A stretch of DNA of 51,075 bases, from assembly GCA_031263585.1 (NCBI GenBank), contig JAISFN010000066.1, forward strand, positions 1-51,075, written 5' to 3'. The notes beneath the pieces were generated by a model, which was not told the origin of the DNA, did not search any database, and saw nothing but the letters and a program-made list of their open reading frames with translations. Every line of letters begins with the position of its first letter. Within the stretch, counting starts at the first letter, position 1. Position numbers and translations under genes: made by a program. The DNA comes from Prevotellaceae bacterium (GTDB lineage: Bacteria; Bacteroidota; Bacteroidia; Bacteroidales; UBA932). Shown in pieces: positions 36,931-43,603 of this stretch.

Positions 36931-38115
36931 TCAAAATAACTCTTTCGGATTAATCTTTAAAAACTTATCATAAGGAATTCCTCCTGTACCAACGAGCAAA
37001 ACCTTTTCAGGGTGAAATCTCTCTGCAAAAATTCCCATGCCTGCATTTTCAGCTTTCATTCCACTTTTCACTTCAAGTCCGATTACCTTATCCCCTTTTT
37101 CTAAGACAAAGTCAACTTCATAATTTCCATCTCGCCAATAGTAGAGGCTATATCTTTCGGAAATGGAATGATTAATCAAATGTGTACCAACAGAAGATTC
37201 GACAAGTCGTCCCCATAATTCAGGATTGATAATTGTTTTCTCATAAGCTTCATCACTCTGAGCAGTAATCAAAGCATTGTTATACACCTGAAACTTCGGG
37301 CTTGAACCTCGTTTGCGAATTATATCTCCCGCATATTTATCTAAGCCTCCCAACAAGCCACAATCGGATAGTAGCTTTAAATAATTTGCCAACGTTGTAG
37401 TATTTCCTGCATCTTGAAGTTGTCCTATGATTTTTGTGTAAGAAAGAATCTGACCGGAATACAGACAGCCCAATTCAAACAATCGTTTCAACAGAGCAGG
37501 CTTGTCAACTCGTGTTAACATCAAGATATCTTTGGATATACTCGTTTCGATAAGCGAATCCTTTATGTAGTTCTTCCAACGTTCCTCATCACTAATTAGC
37601 GTTGCTGATCCAGGATAGCCACCAAAATAAACATACTGTTGTATGTTCCATCCAAACGCTTCCTGCATTTCAGGATAAGACCAATGACCTAAATATAAAG
37701 TTTCAAAACGACCAGCAAGGGACTCAGTTAATCCTTTTTGAATTAACAGACGGGAAGAACCAAGCAGAATCACTTTTATGTTGACATTCTCACGGGTATC
37801 CTTATCCCATTGCTGTTTTACAACCTCGCTCCAATTATCAATCTTCTGAATTTCATCAATTACCAATAAGAATTCAGAGCCCCCCGATGCTTTTAATCGT
37901 AATCTCGCTGACTCCCATACCTGCATCAACCAAGCAGAGCTTGTTGCCGAAATAGCATCTGCGGACTCATATAGATTAGGGGTAGATAGTTGTGCCAGAA
38001 GTTGAGTTACCATAGTAGTTTTACCCACTTGGCGAGGCCCTAGAATAACCTGAATAAACTTTCTTGGCTCTTCAATTCTTGCTTTAACCGACTTCAAATA
38101 AGGACGTTCAAACAT
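36931..38115 (-). CDS. AAA ATPase with C-terminal DUF4143
   Basis: 394 residues. Walker A is GPRQVGKTT (26-34), Walker B FLLVIDEIQK near 105, sensor-like VILLGSSRLL near 135. The C-terminal half (YSGQILSYTKIIGQLQDAGN, LKLLSDCGLL, YYWRDGNYEVDFVLEKGDKV) is DUF4143, which carries a PD-(D/E)XK-like fold in this family. Such proteins are frequent in Bacteroidetes accessory DNA, and their function is not established. It is the first gene after the island's best promoter and may be transcribed with the Gabija-like and Wadjet genes. Whether it belongs to a defence function or is a passenger is unknown. Confidence 0.85.
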   Translation of the reverse strand: MFERPYLKSVKARIEEPRKFIQVILGPRQVGKTTMVTQLLAQLSTPNLYESADAISATSSAWLMQVWESARLRLKASGGSEFLLVIDEIQKIDNWSEVVKQQWDKDTRENVNIKVILLGSSRLLIQKGLTESLAGRFETLYLGHWSYPEMQEAFGWNIQQYVYFGGYPGSATLISDEERWKNYIKDSLIETSISKDILMLTRVDKPALLKRLFELGCLYSGQILSYTKIIGQLQDAGNTTTLANYLKLLSDCGLLGGLDKYAGDIIRKRGSSPKFQVYNNALITAQSDEAYEKTIINPELWGRLVESSVGTHLINHSISERYSLYYWRDGNYEVDFVLEKGDKVIGLEVKSGMKAENAGMGIFAERFHPEKVLLVGTGGIPYDKFLKINPKELF

Positions 38116-38122
38116 AAATTTT

Positions 38123-38159
38123 AAATTTACTCAATATGAATAGCAAATTTACTCAATAT
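38123..38159. repeat. 15-bp direct repeat, 22-bp period, over the defence promoter
   Basis: AAATTTACTCAATAT is present exactly at 38123-38137 and 38145-38159. The two copies cover the -7 box and the predicted transcription start, the position expected of a repressor operator. Confidence 0.75.
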
Positions 38160-38174
38160 TTTTAATCTTGCAAA
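38144..38174 (-). promoter_or_regulatory. Promoter of the seven-gene defence run
   Basis: On the minus strand: TTTG (38174-38171), a 19-base spacer and TAAATTTG (38151-38144). The start would be near 38137 and the ATG is at 38115. A 15-base direct repeat AAATTTACTCAATAT overlaps it at 38123-38137 and 38145-38159. Confidence 0.8.
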
Positions 38175-38239
38175 TATTTCCTTAAATATTATCATTTCCA
38201 AGTACTTTAGTATGTGTTTTAATTTCTAATACAAATCAT

Positions 38240-39451
38240 ATGACACACACATTTAAGCTTTCGTTCTTCTTGAAGAGAAGTGCAATAAGGAAGAACGGCA
38301 AAACTCCTATTATCGGAAGAATCACAGTAAATGGAGAAAAAGTAGAATTCAGCACAAAACAGGAAGTAGCTTCCTCTAAATGGAACGTAGGCACTGGGGA
38401 GGGAAAAGGGAATAGTACCGAGATAAAATTGTTGAATGAGAATCTGGATTCTATCCGAATGACTATCTATTCATTTTATCGAAACCTAAGCGAGCAGCAT
38501 GAAATTGTTACTGCCGAAAAAATTAAGAAGCTATATACACAAACGGATATGTATCCTCAAACGCTTCTTACCTTATTTAAGAAACATAACGAAGACGCAT
38601 TAAAGCTGGTCGGGCGCGGACGTTCGTTGGTAACGTGTAAGAAGTACGACTTGGCATATCGTCGGGTAAAAGAGTTCTTACTCCATCAATATGGGAAAGA
38701 CGATATTTATCTGGATAACCTGAATCTGCAATTTATAAATGACTATGAACTATATCTTCGGGTTAATTGCAAGCTGGGTATTAACATGACGGCAAAGATG
38801 ATTCAGCTACTGAAGAAAGTGGTAATAATGGCCAGAAAAATTGGAATTATTGGATTTGACCCATTCTTTCAGCATCACACAAAGTGGGAAAAGGTAGCTA
38901 TTGAATACCTGACAAAGCAGGAGATTGAAAAGATTATAAAGAAAGAAATTACCATCAAGCGACTAGATGTTGTTCGTGATGTTTTCTTATTCAGTGTTTT
39001 TACCGGACTTTCCTATATTGATATAAAGAATCTCACAATTGACAACATACAAGAGCGATACGACGATGCCCACTGGATTATAACAAAACGGCAAAAGACA
39101 AATACCAAAGTTGAGCTTCCGTTGTTAGATATTCCTTTGAAAATTATGGAAAAGTACAAAGGTGAACAAAGTGGGCTAAAGCTACTGCCTGTTATGAGCA
39201 ATCAGAAGGTAAATGCCTATCTCAAAGAGCTGGCTGATATATGCGGAATCAAGAAACGGCTGACATTCCACGTTGCAAGATACTCGTTTTCAACTTCAAT
39301 CATGCTTGATAATGGCATATCGATAGAAACGTTGAGCCGAGTTCTTGGTCATGTAAACATAAAGACAACCCAGCTATATGCAAAAGTAACCAATATGAAA
39401 GTCCATAAAGAAATGAGCACCTTATCTAAGAAATTGCGATTTTCTTATTAG
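38240..39451 (+). CDS. int: Tyrosine recombinase (island integrase)
   Basis: 403 residues. The N-terminal arm and core-binding domains (about 1-210; YDLAYRRVKEFLLHQYGKDD) are followed by the catalytic domain. H344-x-x-R347 (FHVARYSF), H371 (LGHVNI) and Y380 (QLYAKV) are present. The first arginine is replaced by S258 in FTGLSYIDI, as known for Bacteroidetes integrases such as IntDOT. It lies about 330 bases from the right attachment site and points towards it, so it is the likely enzyme for tRNA-Asp integration and excision. No excisionase gene is recognised. Confidence 0.93.
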   Translation: MTHTFKLSFFLKRSAIRKNGKTPIIGRITVNGEKVEFSTKQEVASSKWNVGTGEGKGNSTEIKLLNENLDSIRMTIYSFYRNLSEQHEIVTAEKIKKLYTQTDMYPQTLLTLFKKHNEDALKLVGRGRSLVTCKKYDLAYRRVKEFLLHQYGKDDIYLDNLNLQFINDYELYLRVNCKLGINMTAKMIQLLKKVVIMARKIGIIGFDPFFQHHTKWEKVAIEYLTKQEIEKIIKKEITIKRLDVVRDVFLFSVFTGLSYIDIKNLTIDNIQERYDDAHWIITKRQKTNTKVELPLLDIPLKIMEKYKGEQSGLKLLPVMSNQKVNAYLKELADICGIKKRLTFHVARYSFSTSIMLDNGISIETLSRVLGHVNIKTTQLYAKVTNMKVHKEMSTLSKKLRFSY

Positions 39452-39518
39452 AAGCAAACAGAACAATTCCACATTAGTCTAAAGATTTGTGACATCAATG
39501 ATGACACAAATGAATCTT

Positions 39519-39566
39519 GGTGCAAGGTGCAAGTATCTATATATAGATAAACTTGCACCTTGCACC
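39519..39566. repeat. 48-nt near-perfect palindrome after int
   Basis: GGTGCAAGGTGCAAGT (39519-39534) is the exact complement of ACTTGCACCTTGCACC (39551-39566). Between them atctatatatagat is itself palindromic, leaving two unpaired A. Each arm also holds a direct repeat GGTGCAA GGTGCAA. Confidence 0.9.
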
Positions 39567-39594
39567 TGACCTAAATTATTCTTATTCAGAATGA

Positions 39595-39624
39595 TTGTTT
39601 ATTCGGGAATATGTTGTATCTTTG
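39595..39624 (+). promoter_or_regulatory. Promoter facing out of the island
   Basis: TTG (39595-39597), 19 bases, TATCTTTG (39617-39624): a full match. It directs transcription across attR at 39778. The only ATG frame directly after it (39637) has seven codons. Confidence 0.7.
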
Positions 39625-39777
39625 AGCCTGAGTTTTATGCAGACAAATTGGTGTCAATAGCAGCCAGAACTGCCAAAAATAAGGCTAAAATGGAAACTAA
39701 CCTAATTTGTACCCCATAATGATCTTTGAGAGAATAATTCACTGAATAATAGCGGACTGACGTATTTAGTTCAAAAT
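39625..39777 (+). other. Promoter-driven region with no gene, before attR
   Basis: About 150 bases that should be transcribed from 39595-39624. No open frame of useful size is seen. It may be an untranslated RNA or a leader whose gene was lost at integration. Confidence 0.4.
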
Positions 39778-39791
39778 CCGTCCGGACCGCA
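39778..39791. other. attR: right border direct repeat
   Basis: CCGTCCGGACCGCA, exact copy of 26012-26025 in tRNA-Asp. Confidence 0.88.
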
Positions 39792-39833
39792 AGTCGCTAA
39801 GACACAGCTTACTCAAAAGAAAGACAAAACAAG

Positions 39834-39880
39834 AAAACACTTATGGATATATGAGGATTTCATACATTCATAAGTGTTTT
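39834..39880. terminator. Terminator-like hairpin beyond attR
   Basis: AAAACACTTATG (39834-39845) pairs with CATAAGTGTTTT (39869-39880), 12 perfect pairs, A-run and T-run on both sides, so it could act in both directions. It may be the original terminator of tRNA-Asp before the island entered. Confidence 0.75.
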
Positions 39881-39920
39881 TAGATTAAATACATAGTATA
39901 TATTCTTTCTATTATATATA

Positions 39921-40511
39921 ATGTATGCAATATCCTTAACTATTGAATTTAGATATCTATTTACAGACGCTTATTATTATTTATCACTAGGAAGTTCATT
40001 CAATGATGATTATATAAAAGATTTGATTTCTGCTGAGCGAAAATATCAATGGCCAAATTATTTATATGCTATTCTGATAATCCTAATACCATCTGTATTA
40101 GTTAGTTTTTGCTTATATGTTGGTATAATTTTAAAAGGATTAAAAACTTCTTTTTCAAAAGTACTTGATATTTCGTTTAAATCACAAATTATTTTCGCAC
40201 TGAATTATTTCATTTGTACTTTACTTAAAGTATTTAATTTAATTCAAAAAGATTATCAAAATATAAATAATAATTACGATTTTCAATCATTACTTGTTTT
40301 TTTAAAAAATAAACAGCTGCCTGACTGGTTAGTATACCCACTTGAAAAAATTAATACTTCGGAATTAATTTTCGTACTATTTCTTTCTTTCGGTTTTAGT
40401 TTCATAACAAAGCAAAGCTATAAAACATCTATTATATTTGTCTTTATATGTTATGGAATAGGGTTGTTTATTTGGGTGATTTTTACTTTATTTCTAAGAA
40501 CGCTTATTTAA
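39921..40511 (+). CDS. Multi-pass membrane protein of unknown function
   Basis: 196 residues, very rich in F, I, L, Y and N. Four hydrophobic segments are clear: about 50-73 (YLYAILIILIPSVLVSFCLY), 90-107, 150-165 (LIFVLFLSFGFSFI) and 172-194. No catalytic motif is seen; the layout vaguely resembles Yip1-like membrane proteins. It lies just beyond the island border and ends about 80 bases before a gene for a GG-leader peptide, so it may serve as immunity or transport partner. That role is a guess from position and membrane character alone. Confidence 0.65.
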   Translation: MYAISLTIEFRYLFTDAYYYLSLGSSFNDDYIKDLISAERKYQWPNYLYAILIILIPSVLVSFCLYVGIILKGLKTSFSKVLDISFKSQIIFALNYFICTLLKVFNLIQKDYQNINNNYDFQSLLVFLKNKQLPDWLVYPLEKINTSELIFVLFLSFGFSFITKQSYKTSIIFVFICYGIGLFIWVIFTLFLRTLI

Positions 40512-40591
40512 ATTCATGTTAAAGCACTGTAATTTACCACATTGCATGGCAGTTAATGTCAGACAAAATTTTAATTTTAATATTTTTAACT

Positions 40592-40756
40592 ATGAAAAAA
40601 TTAAATGTTGAAAAAATGGCTTCTATTATTGGAGGTAAGTTCATTGGAGGAACCACTAAATGTGGAGATTGCTACAAAGGAACTACGGTTTGCCAACACG
40701 ATTATTACTTTTTATGGATTAGAGTTGATGGTACAACGCAAGAATATCCTTGCTAG
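40592..40756 (+). CDS. Double-glycine leader peptide, four cysteines (bacteriocin- or RiPP-like precursor)
   Basis: 54 residues from ATG 40592. The frame is open 12 codons upstream, but the basic start MKKLNVEKMASIIGG is a typical double-glycine leader. Cleavage after IIGG would release 39 residues; a second GG (KFIGG) lies five residues later. The mature part has four cysteines (KCGDCYKGTTVCQ and a C-terminal PC) and an aromatic centre HDYYFLWIRV, which suggests two disulfides or thioether crosslinks. A 13-bp hairpin follows the gene. No peptidase-exporter is in the window, so export genes would be elsewhere. The sequence is unlike any bacteriocin I can name. Confidence 0.7.
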   Translation: MKKLNVEKMASIIGGKFIGGTTKCGDCYKGTTVCQHDYYFLWIRVDGTTQEYPC

Positions 40757-40776
40757 AAGAACATTTGTAAAATGAA

Positions 40777-40806
40777 TACAGTAGAGGTCAAAAGACCTCT
40801 ACTGTA
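40777..40806. terminator. Strong hairpin after the GG-leader peptide gene
   Basis: TACAGTAGAGGTC (40777-40789), loop AAAA, GACCTCTACTGTA (40794-40806): 13 perfect pairs. No T-run follows, so it may stabilise the short mRNA or reduce read-through into the next gene. Confidence 0.7.
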
Positions 40807-40839
40807 CATAAGCTATTTTATGAAATTAATTATTAGATA

Positions 40840-41715
40840 ATGAGAAATTTAATTATATTATTTTTATTTTTAGCTAATCATTTTGCGACTTATTCTCAAG
40901 AAAGTAAATTTATATTAATAGACTCTGTCACAAAACAGGCAATACCTTATGCGGCAGTGTTATTTCACTCTTATGATAATGGATTGTATACAGATAGCAC
41001 GGGTGTGTTTTATGCTAGTAAATCAGAAATTATTACATTATCGCATTTATCATATTGTCATAAAACTATTGAATTATCTTCAATTACGGATGAATTTATC
41101 GAACTCGTTCCAAAAAGCTATAGTCTAAATGAAGCTATTGTAACTCCCAATCACAAAAAAACATTAAAAGGGAAAGAAATAGGATATAAAAATTTAGGAA
41201 CACGAACTAAATACTCAGGAACTCGCGGAACAATAATCGCAGTTTACATACCTAATAATGAAACTAATAAACAGCAGTTTATTTCTAAAATACTTATTGA
41301 GCTTGATAAGGAAAAAAAAGATGAAGATGGGTTATTTCGTTTACACCTTTTTAATGCAGAAGGATGGTTAAAACCGCCACAAAGTGAAATACTGTTTAGT
41401 GATAAAATTTATCCTAGCGCAACACAATCTAAGAAAAGTTTTTCAGAGGATGTTTCAGAATTTGGCATCATATTCCCAAAAGAAGGGATTTATCTAGGCA
41501 TAGAATGGTTAGCTACAGCAGATAGAATAATGGGAAGACCATTAAGTACAAATCCATTTTTAGGATTAACAAATAAATGCAACGAAAATTATACTTGGAT
41601 AAAAAATATTTGGTCTAATGAGTGGATTGAACTCAAGGATACTGATATTGTAAAATTAGGGAAGTATAAATATTTAAATGCAAAAATAAGTATAGAAATT
41701 ATAGAGCTTCCCTAA
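40840..41715 (+). CDS. Exported protein with carboxypeptidase-like regulatory domain
   Basis: 291 residues. The signal peptide (LIILFLFLANHFATYSQ) ends near residue 20. Residues about 22-95 are a CarboxypepD_reg-like beta-sandwich (FILIDSVTKQAIPYAAVLFH, DSTGVF, LSHLSYCHKTIEL), the plug-like module seen at the start of many Bacteroidetes outer-membrane proteins, but no barrel follows. The remaining 190 residues are unassigned. It starts 34 bases after the hairpin that follows the GG peptide and precedes a small membrane protein by 5 bases, suggesting an operon. Confidence 0.75.
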   Translation: MRNLIILFLFLANHFATYSQESKFILIDSVTKQAIPYAAVLFHSYDNGLYTDSTGVFYASKSEIITLSHLSYCHKTIELSSITDEFIELVPKSYSLNEAIVTPNHKKTLKGKEIGYKNLGTRTKYSGTRGTIIAVYIPNNETNKQQFISKILIELDKEKKDEDGLFRLHLFNAEGWLKPPQSEILFSDKIYPSATQSKKSFSEDVSEFGIIFPKEGIYLGIEWLATADRIMGRPLSTNPFLGLTNKCNENYTWIKNIWSNEWIELKDTDIVKLGKYKYLNAKISIEIIELP

Positions 41716-41720
41716 CAATT

Positions 41721-41924
41721 ATGAAATTGAAAACTGTAAAATATATAATTGGAGGTATTATTATAGTTGTTTTAATTATGATTGGACATCTTTTCTCCTC
41801 ATATTATACGGAACATGGAAAAAAAGAAAAAAGGAAAATACTACCTGAACTTTGTTTAATTGATATTCTTGAGAAACAAATTTGTCTAAATGAACTTGAA
41901 AATAAATATATAATCGAAAAATAG
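41721..41924 (+). CDS. Small single-pass membrane protein, possibly a truncated thioredoxin-like protein
   Basis: 67 residues. One membrane helix near 9-28 (YIIGGIIIVVLIMIGHLF), then a charged stretch and LPELCLIDILEKQICLNELE. The last part resembles the start of a TlpA/thioredoxin-like domain (xxLxDxxxKxIxLNELxxKY), but the chain stops before any CxxC motif. It could be a truncated membrane thioredoxin that once acted on the cysteines of the nearby peptide; this is weak inference. It follows the preceding gene by 5 bases. Confidence 0.55.
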   Translation: MKLKTVKYIIGGIIIVVLIMIGHLFSSYYTEHGKKEKRKILPELCLIDILEKQICLNELENKYIIEK

Positions 41925-41985
41925 AAATGTCCATTTTTGGAAAAATGAAATGTCTATTTTTTTTAGAACTTTATTAAATATTTTT

Positions 41986-42011
41986 GGGCGCTCCGGTTTT
42001 GATTAGCGCCC
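41986..42011. other. GGGCGCT/AGCGCCC hairpin
   Basis: GGGCGCT (41986-41992) pairs with AGCGCCC (42005-42011), 12-nt loop. GC-rich within AT-rich surroundings; on the minus strand it is followed by a run of A. Possible terminator of the peptide gene group. Confidence 0.5.
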
Positions 42012-42063
42012 ATTAATAGGCAGCCTCAAGTTTAAACGAAAAGTCCTGAACCAAATTCGGGGC

Positions 42064-42104
42064 TTTTAAAATACGTTTAAACAGTGTTTAAAAGGCTTTT
42101 AAAC
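42064..42104. repeat. Four KTTTAAAM boxes at exact 11-bp spacing
   Basis: TTTTAAAA at 42064, GTTTAAAC at 42075, GTTTAAAA at 42086 and TTTTAAAC at 42097 each start 11 bases after the last. A further GTTTAAAC lies at 42030. Boxes one helical turn apart face the same side of the DNA. Confidence 0.8.
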
Positions 42105-42122
42105 ACCTAGAAAACATTATAT

Positions 42123-42341
42123 CTAAAGATTAGCAACCCCACTGCAATGAGAATTAGCTGTACTTATAACACAGTTTTTAAACAGATTGTCGGCATTCAG
42201 ATTATGTTCTGCCCAATCCGTTAGCTCAATAAGCGAAGATTTTTTCACGGAGGTAAAAAAGATAAAATTACGGTTGTTCAATACATGCAATACCTCACAA
42301 TAGTTTTTCAATCTATACATAAGCACATGTATTATACACAC
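42123..42341 (-). CDS. Short open frame, doubtful gene
   Basis: 72 codons. From an inner start the sequence (RLKNYCEVLHVLNNRNFIFF, SSLIELTDWAEHNLNADNLF) looks protein-like, with mixed charged and hydrophobic residues, but I recognise no family. It reads towards the phased TTTAAA array. It may be the remnant of a longer gene. Confidence 0.25.
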   Translation of the reverse strand: MCIIHVLMYRLKNYCEVLHVLNNRNFIFFTSVKKSSLIELTDWAEHNLNADNLFKNCVISTANSHCSGVANL

Positions 42342-42356
42342 TTAGCTTGTACTGCA

Positions 42357-42550
42357 ACTAGAGCGTATCGGCAACCACAAGCAGGAACCGAGGAAAGCTC
42401 CGCTACCTCAATTCATTGAAGAAATATATTTCAAATGCTTCACACGGGAAGAACCTGTAACCGTCTGTTCCCTGAAAGAAACCATAGCAAACAAGAAAGT
42501 TGATAAGGAGAAAAAGAAAAAAGAGAAGAAAAAGCCTTATTTATGCCACA
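42357..42550 (+). pseudogene. Unassigned gene fragment
   Basis: One plus-strand frame without a start codon reads LERIGNHKQEPRKAPLPQFI, then EEIYFKCFTREEPVTVCSLK, then a lysine/glutamate-rich tail (EKKKKEKKKPY). The composition is protein-like and could be the C-terminus of a mobile-element protein. It runs directly into the dihydrofolate reductase-type fragment in another frame. Confidence 0.35.
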
Positions 42551-42708
42551 AAATTAGAAACAGTTATCCAAACTCCGCAATCAAGAGGGGAAGGATATTT
42601 TGTTGGTCGGCGGCGGAGAATTGATTTCAATGCTACTCACTACAGATTTAATTGATGAAACGCGGATCGCCTATATTCAGTGATACTCGGTAAAGGAGTT
42701 CCTTTATT
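42551..42708 (+). pseudogene. Fragment of a RibD-C/dihydrofolate reductase-type gene
   Basis: The frame reads RNQEGKDILLVGGGELISML, then LIDETRIAYIQ, stops at TGA, and after a one-base shift continues ILGKGVPLF. This is the C-terminal NADPH-binding part of RibD-C-like reductases. The N-terminus is missing and the 3' end is cut where an IS982 fragment begins. Confidence 0.7.
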
Positions 42709-42821
42709 CCTTCATTGGGAAGAATTTGATGTTTTTTGATTTCTTTTGAAAACTCCTTGCAAAAATCATCTGCAGCACAATAAATTTCAGTAATTTTGTT
42801 AATAGTAAGTTGTGTCGTCAT
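42709..42821 (-). pseudogene. IS982-type transposase, N-terminal fragment
   Basis: From ATG 42821 the minus strand reads MTTQLTINKITEIYCAADDF, then CKEFSKEIKKHQILPNEGIK, a typical IS982 family start. Homology stops at about 42709, where the reductase fragment begins on the other strand, so the transposase is cut after some 37 codons. Confidence 0.65.
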
Positions 42822-42857
42822 TTTTATTCATATTATTGATTTTTAGCTATACAGATA

Positions 42858-43112
42858 ATGAAAATTAACCAACTTATCAGTTTTTCCATGCTTTTCTTAC
42901 GTCGAGCTCAGGTTATATTAAGGTTATGCCACTTCCTGCGACTGATTATATTGAGGTTTCAAGAGAGTTTGAAAGGTTCCTCATTATATAACATGAACGG
43001 CTTTCTTGTTGCCGAATCAAAAGAAAGTATAGTTCGTACAAGTAATCGGCCCTCCAGAATTTATTTTCTGAAAATTGACTCCGACAAGAATGGCGTCCAC
43101 ACAAAAAAATAG
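42858..43112 (+). pseudogene. Unassigned, frameshifted small gene remnant
   Basis: An 84-codon open frame begins with a hydrophobic start (KINQLISFSMLFL), but a neighbouring frame from about 42909 reads a more protein-like GYIKVMPLPATDYIEVSREF followed by ERFLII. The two together suggest a frameshifted gene. I recognise no family. Confidence 0.3.
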
Positions 43113-43125
43113 TAAAGAAGAGATA

Positions 43126-43452
43126 ATGACAGACATATTTGAAAGAATGCGAAAAAGAGAACTTATCTTTGAAAGTGATTCTGACTATCCGATACTTTAT
43201 GAGGCGCTTTTGAGGGGTATGTGGATAACAGGACAACTCAATGCTTCTTATTACACTCCTGACCAAACAAGAGAGGTATTGAGTGAACTTACAGGACAAA
43301 AGATAGATAATTCGACTTGGATAGTTCCTCTGTTTTACACTAATTTTGATCAATTTATCCGTTTTTGGAAAAAAGTATTTATGAACAACGGCTATACTTT
43401 CATGAACAGAGGGGACATTACGTTAGAAAACGGTGTTTTCATTATTCTATAA
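43126..43452 (+). pseudogene. Truncated sugar O-acetyltransferase (maltose/galactoside acetyltransferase type)
   Basis: 108 codons from ATG 43126. The N-terminal helical part (QLNASYYTPDQTREVLSELT) and the beginning of the left-handed beta-helix (VPLFYTNFDQFIRFWKKVFM, ENGVFI) match LacA/Maa-type hexapeptide acetyltransferases of about 190-200 residues. It ends where the catalytic histidine and most hexapeptide coils should follow, so it is probably inactive. The missing part is not found downstream. Confidence 0.65.
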
Positions 43453-43603
43453 AACATTCTCAACTTCATATAGCTATACAACGAGTAGGTATTGTCAATA
43501 AATCCGTCAGGGTTTGAAAGTGCGCTTGGAAACGGAAGCGTATCGATAATTTTTGAACTGATTGAGTAAAACAATAACGACAAAGACTAAAAAGGATTAC
43601 TAA

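Larger units (their letters stand above)
26012..39791. mobile_element. tRNA-Asp-integrated defence island with tyrosine integrase
   Basis: A 14-bp direct repeat (CCGTCCGGACCGCA) occurs at the tRNA 3' end (26012-26025) and again at 39778-39791, enclosing about 13.8 kb. The integrase gene is next to the right border. The contents are seven minus-strand genes (DUF4143 ATPase, Gabija-like pair, jetABCD) plus the integrase. No relaxase, conjugation, capsid or replication gene is present, so the element would need help to transfer. The tRNA is kept intact by the left repeat. Confidence 0.88.

Noticed and set aside
39625-39777. Retron or other reverse-transcriptase RNA
   Set aside because: No reverse transcriptase gene is in the island; the segment has no msr/msd-like fold that I can see.
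26012-39791. Prophage or conjugative transposon
   Set aside because: No capsid, terminase, relaxase, T4CP or replication gene; only integrase and defence genes.
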